A stretch of DNA of 64,000 nucleotides, taken from positions 1-64,000 of the forward strand of contig CACODG010000001.1 in NCBI GenBank assembly GCA_902625945.1. Direction: 5' to 3'. Positions within the stretch are counted from its first letter, which is position 1. Every line of letters begins with the position of its first letter. This DNA comes from an uncultured Pelagibacteraceae bacterium. Its GTDB lineage: Bacteria > Pseudomonadota > Alphaproteobacteria > Pelagibacterales > Pelagibacteraceae. Positions 22,329 to 30,363 of this stretch are shown here, in pieces. The position numbers and the translations under genes are program-made. The notes beneath the pieces were generated by a model. The model was not told where the DNA came from. It saw only the letters and a program-made list of their open reading frames with translations, and did not search any database.

Positions 22329-23588
22329 ATGGAAAAATATAAATGTAAGTCTGTAGGTATAATTGGATCTGGTATTCAAGGAGTTTGTACAGGTTTACAA
22401 CTTATAAAAAAAGGTATCCCAGTTACTCTTTTTGACAGACACGATCCTCTATCAACGGAATATAAACCAGCCTCTTACGGAAATGCCGGTCATTTCTCAC
22501 CTTATGCAGTTTTGCAATTTAATCGTCCTGACATTTTAAATGATGTTCCAAAAATGCTGTTAAGCTCTCAAGGTCCACTAGCATTAAAATGGAATTATAT
22601 TCCTAAAATGTTTAATTGGTTTTTGCATTATTTTAAAAATTGTAATCATAAATCAATGATACACACTGCAAAAAACATGCATCAAATTTTAAGTTTATCC
22701 AACGATGCGTATGAAGAAATTTTTCAAGAAATAGACACGACTGGTTTGGTTGAAAAAAAAGGGATTATTTACATTTGGACTAATAAAAATTTAAAAAGTA
22801 GGAGATTAGAAATTAAAGTTAGAGAAGATTTAGGTATTAAACAAAAACTTTTAAATCAAAAGGAGGTTTTAGAATTAGAACCAAACTTACAACCGGTATT
22901 TGACGCTGGTGTAATTTATGAAGATGCTATGCATGCACGAGATCCACATGGAATACTTAAACAAATTTTTAAATTATTTATAAAAAAAGGCGGTAAATTC
23001 ATTCAAACTAATATAAAAAGCATCCAACAATCAACTATAAATCAAACAATTATCAGATCAGAGAATCAAGAATACAAGTTTGAAAAGTCTGTGATCGCAT
23101 CAGGAGCATATTCAAAAGAACTAACCGATCAACTTGGTGAAAATATTCCTTTAGATACTGAACGAGGTTATCATGTTCATTTTAAAGATAAAGAGAGTCT
23201 TATCTCAAGACCAGTGATATTTTTAGATCGTGGATTTGGGATGACTCCGATGAACCAAGGGTTGCGAGCAGTAGGCACTGTTGAGTTAGGTGGGTTAAAA
23301 AATCCTCCTTCAAAAAAAAGAATCGACTATATAGTAAAATGTGCAAAAGAACTTCTACCGCAATTAGGAAAACATGAAGATGAATGGCTAGGTTTTAGGC
23401 CTACATTGCCAGATTTTTTACCCATATTAGGTCCATCTTTAAAAAATAAAAATATTATTTACGCTTTTGGTCATCAACATTTAGGGTGGACTTTAGGAGC
23501 TATTACAGGCAAAATTATTTCTGGAATTGTATCTGGAGAAAAAACTAATTTAGATTTAACTCCCTATAGTTCTAAAAGATTTAATTAG
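22329..23588 (+). CDS. DadA-like FAD-dependent amino acid oxidoreductase
   Basis: A 419-aa member of the D-amino acid oxidase/DadA fold. The N-terminal dinucleotide motif VGIIGSGIQGVCTGLQL starts at residue 8. The segment DRHDPLSTEYKPASYGNAGH (31-50) matches the conserved early part of D-amino acid dehydrogenases, and a C-terminal FAD contact GHQHLGWTLG is near 385. It likely oxidizes an amino or imino acid and passes electrons to the respiratory chain. It is followed 7 nt later by a permease and then a D-2-hydroxyacid dehydrogenase, suggesting one pathway. The substrate is unknown. Confidence 0.8.
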   Translation: MEKYKCKSVGIIGSGIQGVCTGLQLIKKGIPVTLFDRHDPLSTEYKPASYGNAGHFSPYAVLQFNRPDILNDVPKMLLSSQGPLALKWNYIPKMFNWFLHYFKNCNHKSMIHTAKNMHQILSLSNDAYEEIFQEIDTTGLVEKKGIIYIWTNKNLKSRRLEIKVREDLGIKQKLLNQKEVLELEPNLQPVFDAGVIYEDAMHARDPHGILKQIFKLFIKKGGKFIQTNIKSIQQSTINQTIIRSENQEYKFEKSVIASGAYSKELTDQLGENIPLDTERGYHVHFKDKESLISRPVIFLDRGFGMTPMNQGLRAVGTVELGGLKNPPSKKRIDYIVKCAKELLPQLGKHEDEWLGFRPTLPDFLPILGPSLKNKNIIYAFGHQHLGWTLGAITGKIISGIVSGEKTNLDLTPYSSKRFN

Positions 23589-23595
23589 GAACCTT

Positions 23596-24486
23596 TTGTC
23601 AAAAAACTACACAGCTTATACATTCTTAGTGCTTGCAACTATGTTCTGGTCTGGAAACTTTATAGTTGGAAAATTTGCTACTCTATTCGAAATTCCACCT
23701 TTAACATTAAATTTTTATAGATGGGTTGTGGTTTGGTTGATCTTAATTCCATTCACTTTCAAAGAAATTTTAAACAAAAAACATTATATTAAAGAAAATT
23801 TGTTATTGATAAGTTTTATGGGCATTATAACAATCAGTACTTTTAACTCAGTTGTTTATTTTGCGCTTAATTATACTCAAGTAATAAATGCAGTATTAAT
23901 GTTAGCTGGTATACCAGCTGCTGTTATGATTTTGTCTTCAATTATGAATATAGAAAAAGCAAACATGTTTCAATTTACGGGATTGATTTTATCGATACTG
24001 GGTGTTGGAACAATTATTTCAAATGCAGACATCCAAAAAATTATTTCATTAAATTTTAATAAAGGAGATTTATGGATGTTAGTTTGTGTCTTGAGTTGGT
24101 CACTTTATTCAACTTTATTAAAAAAAAAAAAATTTGAACTATCTCAATTTTCATTTATTCAACTCATGGTCACAGTCGGTTTGATATTTCTCGTCCCGCA
24201 ATATTTCTATGAACGATCTATTGGACTAGAAATTCCAATTAATAAATTTTCAATAGCTATCCTACTTTACGTAGTAATTTTTCCTGCAATAGCTGCATAT
24301 TATTGTTGGCAGAAAGCTATTGAATTGATTGGGCCTAATAGATCAGCGATTTTTGTACAACTAATGCCATTGTTTAGCGCCTTAATGGCAATATTAATAT
24401 TTAAGGAGAAGTTTCAATTGTACCATTTTATCGGTGGAATTTTTATAGTATCAGGTATTTATTTATCGAATAGGAAAACTCAATGA
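23596..24486 (+). CDS. EamA/DMT-superfamily permease
   Basis: A 296-aa membrane protein with about ten hydrophobic segments in two repeated halves, each an EamA domain (about residues 8-145 and 160-290). Landmarks are MFWSGNFIVGKFA at the start and LMPLFSALMAILIFKE near the end. DMT permeases export or import metabolites; the substrate cannot be read. The start is TTG at 23596 behind AGGAA, and the stop overlaps the next ATG (ATGA). Confidence 0.85.
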   Translation: MSKNYTAYTFLVLATMFWSGNFIVGKFATLFEIPPLTLNFYRWVVVWLILIPFTFKEILNKKHYIKENLLLISFMGIITISTFNSVVYFALNYTQVINAVLMLAGIPAAVMILSSIMNIEKANMFQFTGLILSILGVGTIISNADIQKIISLNFNKGDLWMLVCVLSWSLYSTLLKKKKFELSQFSFIQLMVTVGLIFLVPQYFYERSIGLEIPINKFSIAILLYVVIFPAIAAYYCWQKAIELIGPNRSAIFVQLMPLFSALMAILIFKEKFQLYHFIGGIFIVSGIYLSNRKTQ

Positions 24487-25433
24487 TTAAAGTTGCAGTG
24501 CTCGATGATTACCAAGACGCTTTTAGTCAAATAATTGATTTGAAAAAATATAAAGATAAATATGATTTTAAAATCTTTAATGAGCCTTTTGTCAATGAAG
24601 AAGAGGCCAAAATAGAATTAGAGGAGTTTGAGGCTTTATTTGTTATGAGAGAAAGAACTCCTATAACAAGGTCGTTAATCGAAAATTTGCCTAATCTTAA
24701 GTACATAATGACCTCAGGTATGCGAAATAATTCTATTAATTTAGAAATTACAAAAAAGAAAGGTATTGTGGTTTGTGGAACTGAAATAAATTCAAATCCT
24801 GCTGCTGAGATCACTTGGGCCTTAATCTTAGGTCTTTTAAGAAATGTTAAACAAGAAATTGACAATATGTTTCAAGGGTATTGGCAGACCACAATCGGCT
24901 CAGAATTAAAAGGTAAAATGTTGGGAGTTATAGGATTAGGAAAAATTGGAACTCAAGTTGCAAAAGTAGGAAAAGCTTTTGGAATGGAAGTTTGTGCTTG
25001 GAGTGAAAATCTAAATTTATCCCATGCAAATCAACTTGACGTATTGCCAATGAGCAAGGAAGATTTAATTAAGAATTCAGATATCATTTCTATTCATTTA
25101 GTTTTGGGAGACAGATATAAAAATTTAATTACAAAAAAAGAGATTGATATGATGAAAAAAACAAGTTTTCTAATTAATACTTCTAGAGGACCAATTGTGA
25201 ATGAAAATGATTTAGTCGAAGCTTTAAAAGAAGAAAAAATAGCTGGAGCTGGTTTAGATGTTTACGATAAAGAACCTCTTCCACAAGATCATAAATTAAG
25301 ATTTCTTCCTAACGCATTGTTATTGCCCCATATTGGTTACGTTACAGCTGAAAATTACTCAAAATTTTATCTGCAAATGATGGAAAATCTTGAAAGTTGT
25401 TTAAATAACAAGCCTTTAAGATTAATCTCATAG
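24483..25433 (+). CDS. D-isomer-specific 2-hydroxyacid dehydrogenase
   Basis: A 316-aa NAD-dependent dehydrogenase of the SerA/LdhA fold, oxidizing or reducing a 2-hydroxy/2-oxo acid pair. The NAD motif GVIGLGKIGTQVAKVG is near residues 143-158. Catalytic residues are visible as Arg in NTSRGPIVNE (about 233-242), Glu in YDKEPLP and His in LPHIGY (about 292-297). It overlaps the EamA gene by 4 bp. With the DadA-like oxidase it could process an imino or keto acid product, which is inference. Confidence 0.85.
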   Translation: MIKVAVLDDYQDAFSQIIDLKKYKDKYDFKIFNEPFVNEEEAKIELEEFEALFVMRERTPITRSLIENLPNLKYIMTSGMRNNSINLEITKKKGIVVCGTEINSNPAAEITWALILGLLRNVKQEIDNMFQGYWQTTIGSELKGKMLGVIGLGKIGTQVAKVGKAFGMEVCAWSENLNLSHANQLDVLPMSKEDLIKNSDIISIHLVLGDRYKNLITKKEIDMMKKTSFLINTSRGPIVNENDLVEALKEEKIAGAGLDVYDKEPLPQDHKLRFLPNALLLPHIGYVTAENYSKFYLQMMENLESCLNNKPLRLIS

Positions 25434-25543
25434 TTAACTCTTCCATTATAGGTTGTATTAGATATAAACTCAATATGAGTGATTCGTTTGTTTTATAACG
25501 AACAAATCTCTGCTTAAAATAGTGAGAAATATAAAAAGGGAGT

Positions 25544-25945
25544 ATGAAAAAAATTTTAGGCTTATTGTTCACACTCATTTTGCTAACTGGATGTGCAGAG
25601 TCTTTAGCTCTACTAGGACCCTCCTCTACCGCAGTAACAGGTGGAAATATCGCTCAGTCAGCTTTTTCTTCAGCAGTTAATTACGGTGTAAAAAAACAAA
25701 CTGGAAAAAGCCCAATGGAACATGCAATTGCTTATGCTGAAGAAATGAATCCGCAGAAAAAAAATGAACCTTGTTTATCATTTGCTCAAAAAACAAACTC
25801 AGAAATATGCGCTATTGTAAAAAAACAATTAAAAATAACTAAATCTAAGATCTTAAAGAAATTAAACGAAAAGTCTATAAAAGACCTTACTTCATCTCTT
25901 CAGCCTAGTATAAATAAAAAATCAAAAATTAAGTATTTAGATTAA
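25544..25945 (+). CDS. Small lipoprotein, paralog 1 of a tandem pair
   Basis: A 133-aa predicted lipoprotein: signal peptide with lipobox LTGC (Cys17). After the Cys come AESLALLGP, a small-residue stretch, then NYGVKKQTGKSPMEHAIAYAEE (given here up to about residue 65), and two later cysteines spaced 13 apart. The tail is basic. The gene at 26086 shares all these elements, so the two are duplicates. A good ribosome site (AAAAAGGGAG) precedes the ATG. No function is known to me. Confidence 0.75.
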   Translation: MKKILGLLFTLILLTGCAESLALLGPSSTAVTGGNIAQSAFSSAVNYGVKKQTGKSPMEHAIAYAEEMNPQKKNEPCLSFAQKTNSEICAIVKKQLKITKSKILKKLNEKSIKDLTSSLQPSINKKSKIKYLD

Positions 25946-26085
25946 TTTTCTTTAAAACAAATCAGCACTTTAAATTTAAGATTTTAACCACCTTGGGTTG
26001 TGTGAATAAAAATTAATACTCTAATAATTAACTTTTATTTAAAGTTGAAGCAGATATATGGGATCAATCAAAACAAGTTTTAATC

Positions 26086-26493
26086 ATGAAAAAGATATTG
26101 CTTTTACTATCTACTATTTTCTTGCTAAACGGTTGCGCTGAATCTTTAGCATTACTCGGCCCAGGTGCCTCGAACGGAAGATTTGTTCAATCCAGTTTAA
26201 ATTCAGCAATAGGTTATGGGGTTAAAAAACAAACAGGAAAAACTCCTTTGGAACACGCTATTGCTTTCGCAGAAGAAAAAAATCCAGAGAGAAAAAAAGA
26301 AACCTGTATTTCTTCTTTTGAAATAACAAGGTCTGAATTTTGCACAATTGTTAAAAAACAAATTAAGTCTAAAACCACCGCTATGGTAGAAAAGACTACA
26401 GACTTTGTGAAAGAATTTCCAAAAAATAAAATTAAAGAAATATCTAAAATTGAAAAGATAGCAAAGAAATCAATTATTTATAATAGAAGGTAG
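26086..26493 (+). CDS. Small lipoprotein, paralog 2 of a tandem pair
   Basis: A 135-aa predicted lipoprotein with lipobox LNGC (Cys17), again followed by AESLALLGP, a GYGVKKQTGKTPLEHAIAF block, two conserved cysteines (about residues 80 and 91) and a Lys-rich C-terminus. It is the paralog of the gene at 25544. The 140-bp gap between them holds no ORF and no clear terminator, and no strong ribosome site precedes this ATG. The surviving C-terminal cysteines suggest a disulfide in the periplasm, which is inference. Confidence 0.75.
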   Translation: MKKILLLLSTIFLLNGCAESLALLGPGASNGRFVQSSLNSAIGYGVKKQTGKTPLEHAIAFAEEKNPERKKETCISSFEITRSEFCTIVKKQIKSKTTAMVEKTTDFVKEFPKNKIKEISKIEKIAKKSIIYNRR

Positions 26494-26505
26494 TTTTTTA
26501 ATGAT

Positions 26506-26526
26506 GGCCCCAATAAAATTGGGACC
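26506..26526. terminator. Hairpin between convergent genes
   Basis: An imperfect stem GGCCCCAAT / ATTGGGACC (one C-A mismatch) with a 3-nt loop lies between the lipoprotein stop (26493) and the metY stop (26540). It lacks a long U run on either side, so a terminator role is likely by position but unproven. Confidence 0.45.
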
Positions 26527-26539
26527 ACCTATAAAATTT

Positions 26540-27832
26540 TTAAGCAGCTAAAGCTTGTTTAATATCTGCAATAATATCGTCAGGATGCTCGATACCAATT
26601 GATAATCTTACATATCCTGGTGTCACACCTGCCGCTGCTAATGCTGCATCATCCAATTGACTGTGTGTAGTAGTTGCTGGATGAATGGCTAAACTTCTAG
26701 CATCACCGATATTAGCAACATGATAAAGCATCTTTAAGTTATCAATAAACTTAGCTCCAGCTTCTTTGGTGCCTAAGTCCATTCCAACTAAAGAACCATA
26801 TCCACCTTGCATATATTTCTTAGCCCTTTCTTTAATTTCACCTTGGTGATTAGTAGGGTAGATTACATTCTTAACTTTCTTTTGAGTTTCTAAGAAAGAA
26901 ACAACTTTTTCAGCATTGCTACAGTGTTGTTTCATTCTAAGAGCAACTGTTTCCAACCCTTGAATGATTTGGAAAGCGTTAAATGGACTTAATGGAGCAC
27001 CTAAGTCTCTCAATAAAACCACTCTTGCTCTGATTACAAAAGGAATGTTAGCCCCAGTTAATTGAGGAACTGCATCTGCCCAAACTGCACCACCATAACT
27101 TTGATCAGGTTCATTTATTAATGGTTGTCTTTTTCTGTCTTTAATCCAGTCAAAGTTTCCACCATCAACAATAATCCCTCCAATTGATGTTCCATGACCT
27201 CCAATATATTTAGTCAATGAGTGCATTACGATAGCAGCTCCGTGAGCCAGAGGTTTACAAATCACCGGCGAAGCAGTGTTATCGATAATCAAAGGAATAC
27301 CTTTTTTTCTACCGATATCTGCAACCTCTTTAATTGGGAATACACGAAGGTAAGGATTAGGACAAGACTCACCGTAGTAAGCTCTTGTTTTATCATCAGT
27401 CACTTTTTCAAAGTTTTTAGGATCTGCAGGATCTGCAAATCTAACTTCAATACCTTGTTGTCTTAAAGTATTTTTGAATAAGTTTACTGTACCTCCATAT
27501 AAATCAGTTGAAGCAACAACGTTATCTCCAGCTTGTGCTAAATTTTGTATACACATTGCTGAAGCTGCTTGACCTGAACCTACCGCTAATGCTGCTACAC
27601 CACCTTCTAGTGCTGCAACTCTTTTTTCTAACACATCACATGTTGGGTTCATTATTCTTGTGTAAATATTACCAAACTCTTTTAAACCAAATAAATTTGC
27701 AGCGGTTTCTGCATTTTTAAATTGGTAAGAAGTTGTTTGGTAAATTGGAACTGCTACTGCTGTAGTTGCAGGATCACTTCTGTAATCACTACCATGCAAG
27801 CCAATAGTTTCCGGATGTTTAAAATCAGCCAT
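26540..27832 (-). CDS. metY: O-acetylhomoserine (thiol)-lyase
   Basis: PLP enzyme that makes homocysteine from O-acetylhomoserine and sulfide (or methionine from methanethiol). The 430-aa protein has the Cys/Met metabolism PLP fold; the PLP lysine is Lys208 in HSLTKYIGGHG, with GSGQAA at 85-90 contacting the phosphate. The ribosome site AAGGGGG (27846-27840) sits 7 nt before the ATG. The stop of a short upstream ORF overlaps the start. Upstream lie a SAM-V aptamer, an intrinsic terminator and a SAM-II aptamer, so expression should fall when SAM is plentiful. Confidence 0.95.
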   Translation of the reverse strand: MADFKHPETIGLHGSDYRSDPATTAVAVPIYQTTSYQFKNAETAANLFGLKEFGNIYTRIMNPTCDVLEKRVAALEGGVAALAVGSGQAASAMCIQNLAQAGDNVVASTDLYGGTVNLFKNTLRQQGIEVRFADPADPKNFEKVTDDKTRAYYGESCPNPYLRVFPIKEVADIGRKKGIPLIIDNTASPVICKPLAHGAAIVMHSLTKYIGGHGTSIGGIIVDGGNFDWIKDRKRQPLINEPDQSYGGAVWADAVPQLTGANIPFVIRARVVLLRDLGAPLSPFNAFQIIQGLETVALRMKQHCSNAEKVVSFLETQKKVKNVIYPTNHQGEIKERAKKYMQGGYGSLVGMDLGTKEAGAKFIDNLKMLYHVANIGDARSLAIHPATTTHSQLDDAALAAAGVTPGYVRLSIGIEHPDDIIADIKQALAA

Positions 27833-27920
27833 TGATTTTCCCCCTTACTGTTTCTCTTATTGTCTCGTTCATTTTTTCTCCATTCTTGGAGAAGAATGAA
27901 CGAATTTTAATTCTGTTCAT
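27825..27920 (-). CDS. Upstream ORF in the metY leader (31 aa), start inside a hairpin
   Basis: An ORF of 31 codons starts at the ATG 3 nt after AAGGAG (27929-27924), the sequence that ends the SAM-V aptamer. It begins MNRIKIRSFFSKNG and stops at a TGA that overlaps the metY ATG (ATGGCTGA). A second in-frame ATG at 27872 has its own GGAG and would give 15 residues. The peptide is basic and not recognised. It may be a coupling device or merely the visible remnant of an older start; translation is not proven. Confidence 0.45.
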   Translation of the reverse strand: MNRIKIRSFFSKNGEKMNETIRETVRGKING

Positions 27921-27927
27921 CTTCTCC
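27888..27927 (-). promoter_or_regulatory. Hairpin that hides the upstream-ORF ribosome site and ATG
   Basis: On the minus strand GGAGAAG-ATGAAC pairs with GTTCAT-T-CTTCTCC (13 bp, one bulged U), extended by GAATT/AATTC near the loop. The stem covers most of the Shine-Dalgarno (27924-27929) and the whole ATG (27918-27920). It lacks a U tract, so it is not a terminator. It may compete with the SAM-V fold. Confidence 0.6.
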
Positions 27928-27979
27928 TTTTTAGTACTTCGGCAAATGCCGGGTGTACAATATGGTTCAAATACCCGGT
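27924..27979 (-). promoter_or_regulatory. SAM-V riboswitch aptamer
   Basis: On the minus strand CCGGGT and ACCCGG form the main stem around TTTGAACC, and GTAC in the loop can pair with GTAC just before CTAAAAAGGAG to make the pseudoknot. The aptamer therefore contains the ribosome-binding sequence AAGGAG, so SAM binding should block translation. This matches the SAM-V class known from marine bacteria, related to SAM-II. Confidence 0.8.
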
Positions 27980-27997
27980 TTAATTTTAGATTTTTCC

Positions 27998-28027
27998 AAA
28001 AAAAAACCACCGACTAAAGCGGTGGTC
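27998..28027 (-). terminator. Intrinsic terminator between the SAM-II and SAM-V aptamers
   Basis: On the minus strand ACCACCG / CGGTGGT (7 bp) closes a 7-nt loop and is followed by eight U (28005-27998). The stem's second arm and loop include CGCTTTAG (28021-28014), complementary to CTAAAGCG of the SAM-II aptamer (28048-28041), so an antiterminator can form when SAM is absent. Confidence 0.9.
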
Positions 28028-28038
28028 TGAAAGACTTA

Positions 28039-28091
28039 GGCGCTTTAGCAGGATTTATAAAGCGCCCGCAAGTTGCTTTAACTCAGCGCTT
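28039..28091 (-). promoter_or_regulatory. SAM-II riboswitch aptamer
   Basis: On the minus strand the element has AAGCGC...GCGCTT as stem 1, a U/A-rich loop with TTAAAGCAAC, ATAAAT, and the conserved 3' GCTAAAG that forms the pseudoknot (GCGGG with CCTGC). This is the SAM-II (metA) layout. It begins at or just after the predicted transcription start and is followed by an intrinsic terminator. Confidence 0.88.
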
Positions 28092-28096
28092 AATTA

Positions 28097-28126
28097 AATA
28101 TAGCAAGAAAATTAGGATACTGTCAA
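28097..28126 (-). promoter_or_regulatory. Promoter of the metY riboswitch leader
   Basis: On the minus strand TTGACA (28126-28121) and TATATT (28102-28097) are separated by 18 nt. Transcription would begin near 28090, exactly at the first base of the SAM-II aptamer. This is one of the best sigma-70 matches in the window. Confidence 0.75.
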
Positions 28127-28133
28127 CTATCAA

Positions 28134-29051
28134 TTAAATATTATTCCAGAACAATTTTGCAAGGTTTATTCCAGACAAATCTTTATATGTAGTTAGTCCT
28201 GTAGGGCTAGTAACATTGATATCGCCAATTAATTTCTCTTGTACAAAATCAACACCTGCAAAATATATATTATTTTTAACTAACAATTTACCGATTGCTC
28301 TGCTTGCATTAACTTCCTTATTTGTGAGCTTTGTTAATTTTGCTCTAGCTCCTTTACTCATATTTGATAAAATACTACCTTTTTTAGGTACTCTAGAAAT
28401 AGCACCTACAATCTTTCCTTTAATTATAAAAACTCTTTTATCACCTTTAGAAATCCCAGGTAAAAACTTTTGAAAAAATAAATGATTGTGAGTTCTCAAT
28501 AATTTTCTAATTTTGCTTGCGTTAAAGTTTTTTAGTAAAATTACGTTATTACCACTAAAACCATTGATAGGTTTAACCACAACAGCTTTGTATCTTTTAC
28601 AAAAACTTCTTATTTCTGAAAGGTTTTCACTAACTAAAGTTGGAGGCATGTACCTCATTAAATTAATAGAAAATAACTTTTCAGATATGTTTCTTATAGC
28701 AAAAGGGTGATTTATAATCTTAACCTTCTTAGAGATATGGTTAAGTAAGAATGTTGTATATAAATAACGATTATCAAAAGGCGGATCATTTCTGATTAAA
28801 ATAACTCTAGATTTTTCTAAATTAAAAGTAATGGTTTTTAGTAGTGAGTAGAATTTCTTTTTGTTCTCATTAATTTTTATATGCTTACAAGAAGCTAAAA
28901 CTTTACCATTTAAAAAACTCAAATTTTCAGGTTCAAAATAATATATCTTATAACCTCTTTTTTGTGCTTCAGCTGCTAGCAGTAAAGTTGTATCAGTTCT
29001 GATATTTACTTTTTTAAGATCAGAACCCTGAATAGCTAAAATTTTCGTCAT
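28134..29051 (-). CDS. gshB: Glutathione synthetase
   Basis: ATP-grasp ligase that joins gamma-glutamylcysteine and glycine. The 305-aa protein shows the GshB-type N-terminus with TDTTLLLAAEAQKRG, the RNDPPFD segment (about residues 87-93, equivalent to RKDPPFD in known GshB), an ATP-binding VVKPINGFSGNNV (about 157-169) and a C-terminal DINVTSPTGL that binds metal. It is third in the operon and overlaps gshA by 32 bp. The family assignment is firm. Confidence 0.92.
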   Translation of the reverse strand: MTKILAIQGSDLKKVNIRTDTTLLLAAEAQKRGYKIYYFEPENLSFLNGKVLASCKHIKINENKKKFYSLLKTITFNLEKSRVILIRNDPPFDNRYLYTTFLLNHISKKVKIINHPFAIRNISEKLFSINLMRYMPPTLVSENLSEIRSFCKRYKAVVVKPINGFSGNNVILLKNFNASKIRKLLRTHNHLFFQKFLPGISKGDKRVFIIKGKIVGAISRVPKKGSILSNMSKGARAKLTKLTNKEVNASRAIGKLLVKNNIYFAGVDFVQEKLIGDINVTSPTGLTTYKDLSGINLAKLFWNNI

Positions 29052-30363
29052 GATTTATTAAGAAATCTAATTTTTTCATTTTATTATATTGCTCAATCAG
29101 CATTTCTGCTCTAGTTTTTTTATTACTAATTATTTCCTCTACATGTTTTAGATAAATTGTTTCATTTTTTCCGCTTTTATTTAGTTCATTCCTTTTTGCT
29201 AAGCCTTTTCTTGTCAAATCTAAAAATATTTTAGCCCAGTCAATTAATTTTTTATTTTGAAATGAAGTATTAAGCCCTAGCTTAGGAGAGTTAAAATAAG
29301 CATCTAGCACTTCGTCTTTTTTCCAATATTTAATAATTTCATATGTTTCATCTAATGATCCATAAATTAAACCAGTAAAGAAAGATGGTCCATTACAGAT
29401 ACAACCAAAATTACATGTATCTAAAGATCTGAACTCTAAAACTTGCTTTAATCTAACTTCAGTAAAAATAGTTCCTAAGTGATTTTCAAAATCCTTAACA
29501 GTGGGCTTCTCTCCTTTTAAATACTTTAAATTACCACTCAAGTAATCTTTAAAAGTTTGACCATTTGGAGAGTAATATTTGTCATTTTTTTTAAGAAATA
29601 AAATTGGATAATCAATAACATGATCAATATATTTTTCAAAACTCATACTCTCAAAAGTAATTGGCATAATTCCCCCTCTATTGGTTCCTTGCCAAACCTT
29701 ACCTCTGTAAGATAAAAAACCTGATAATTTATTTTCATTGAAAGGTGAATTAGCAAACAAAGCAATAGTTAATGGTGTTAAATAATTTCCAATCTTAAAT
29801 TTTTTTTCAAAATCTTCCTCAGACGTATAATCATAGTTTATCTGAATGCCCGCAGTTTTATACATCATATCTAAACTTAGTTTTCCTTTCTTGGGCATTT
29901 CGTTTGTCATAATTTTGTAACGTTCTTTTGGATTTTTGGGTATTTCTAGTAATTTATTAAAAGGATCATATGCTATTGACGAAGTTGTAATTTTAGCTGT
30001 TTCAAAAATTTCTTTTAGTTCACTAAAATGTGAACTATTTTCTGAACAGACTAGATGAATGTTTTTAAGTGGAGCACCTGAAAGTTCATATTGAAATCCT
30101 GGCTCAGTTGTAATTTTCTGGTTATTTCTTTTTAGACCTACTACTTTATCTTTTTCAAATTGAAGCTGCCAACCCCTTACTGTAAGTATTTCAAATAATT
30201 TTTTTATTTGAGAATAGTCAATTCTTTTGAGATTATTTTTATTAAAAAGAAATTTCTCGTGCTCTACACCAATTCTAAGTTGATTTTTATTTTTAATTCC
30301 ATCTTTAAAATATTGAATTAATTGATCTTTATTTTGAACTACTTCGTTTAAAGAATTATACAA
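29020..30363 (-). CDS. gshA: Glutamate-cysteine ligase, plant/alphaproteobacterial type
   Basis: Forms gamma-glutamylcysteine, the first step of glutathione synthesis. At 447 aa it belongs to the GCS2/plant-like class. Landmarks are RIGVEHEKFLF (about residues 31-41), AGIQINYDYTSEEDF (about 170-184) and EVRLKQVLEFRSLD near 305-318. It overlaps the upstream ATP-grasp gene by 8 bp and gshB by 32 bp, so all three are translated as one unit. Confidence 0.92.
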   Translation of the reverse strand: MYNSLNEVVQNKDQLIQYFKDGIKNKNQLRIGVEHEKFLFNKNNLKRIDYSQIKKLFEILTVRGWQLQFEKDKVVGLKRNNQKITTEPGFQYELSGAPLKNIHLVCSENSSHFSELKEIFETAKITTSSIAYDPFNKLLEIPKNPKERYKIMTNEMPKKGKLSLDMMYKTAGIQINYDYTSEEDFEKKFKIGNYLTPLTIALFANSPFNENKLSGFLSYRGKVWQGTNRGGIMPITFESMSFEKYIDHVIDYPILFLKKNDKYYSPNGQTFKDYLSGNLKYLKGEKPTVKDFENHLGTIFTEVRLKQVLEFRSLDTCNFGCICNGPSFFTGLIYGSLDETYEIIKYWKKDEVLDAYFNSPKLGLNTSFQNKKLIDWAKIFLDLTRKGLAKRNELNKSGKNETIYLKHVEEIISNKKTRAEMLIEQYNKMKKLDFLINHDENFSYSGF

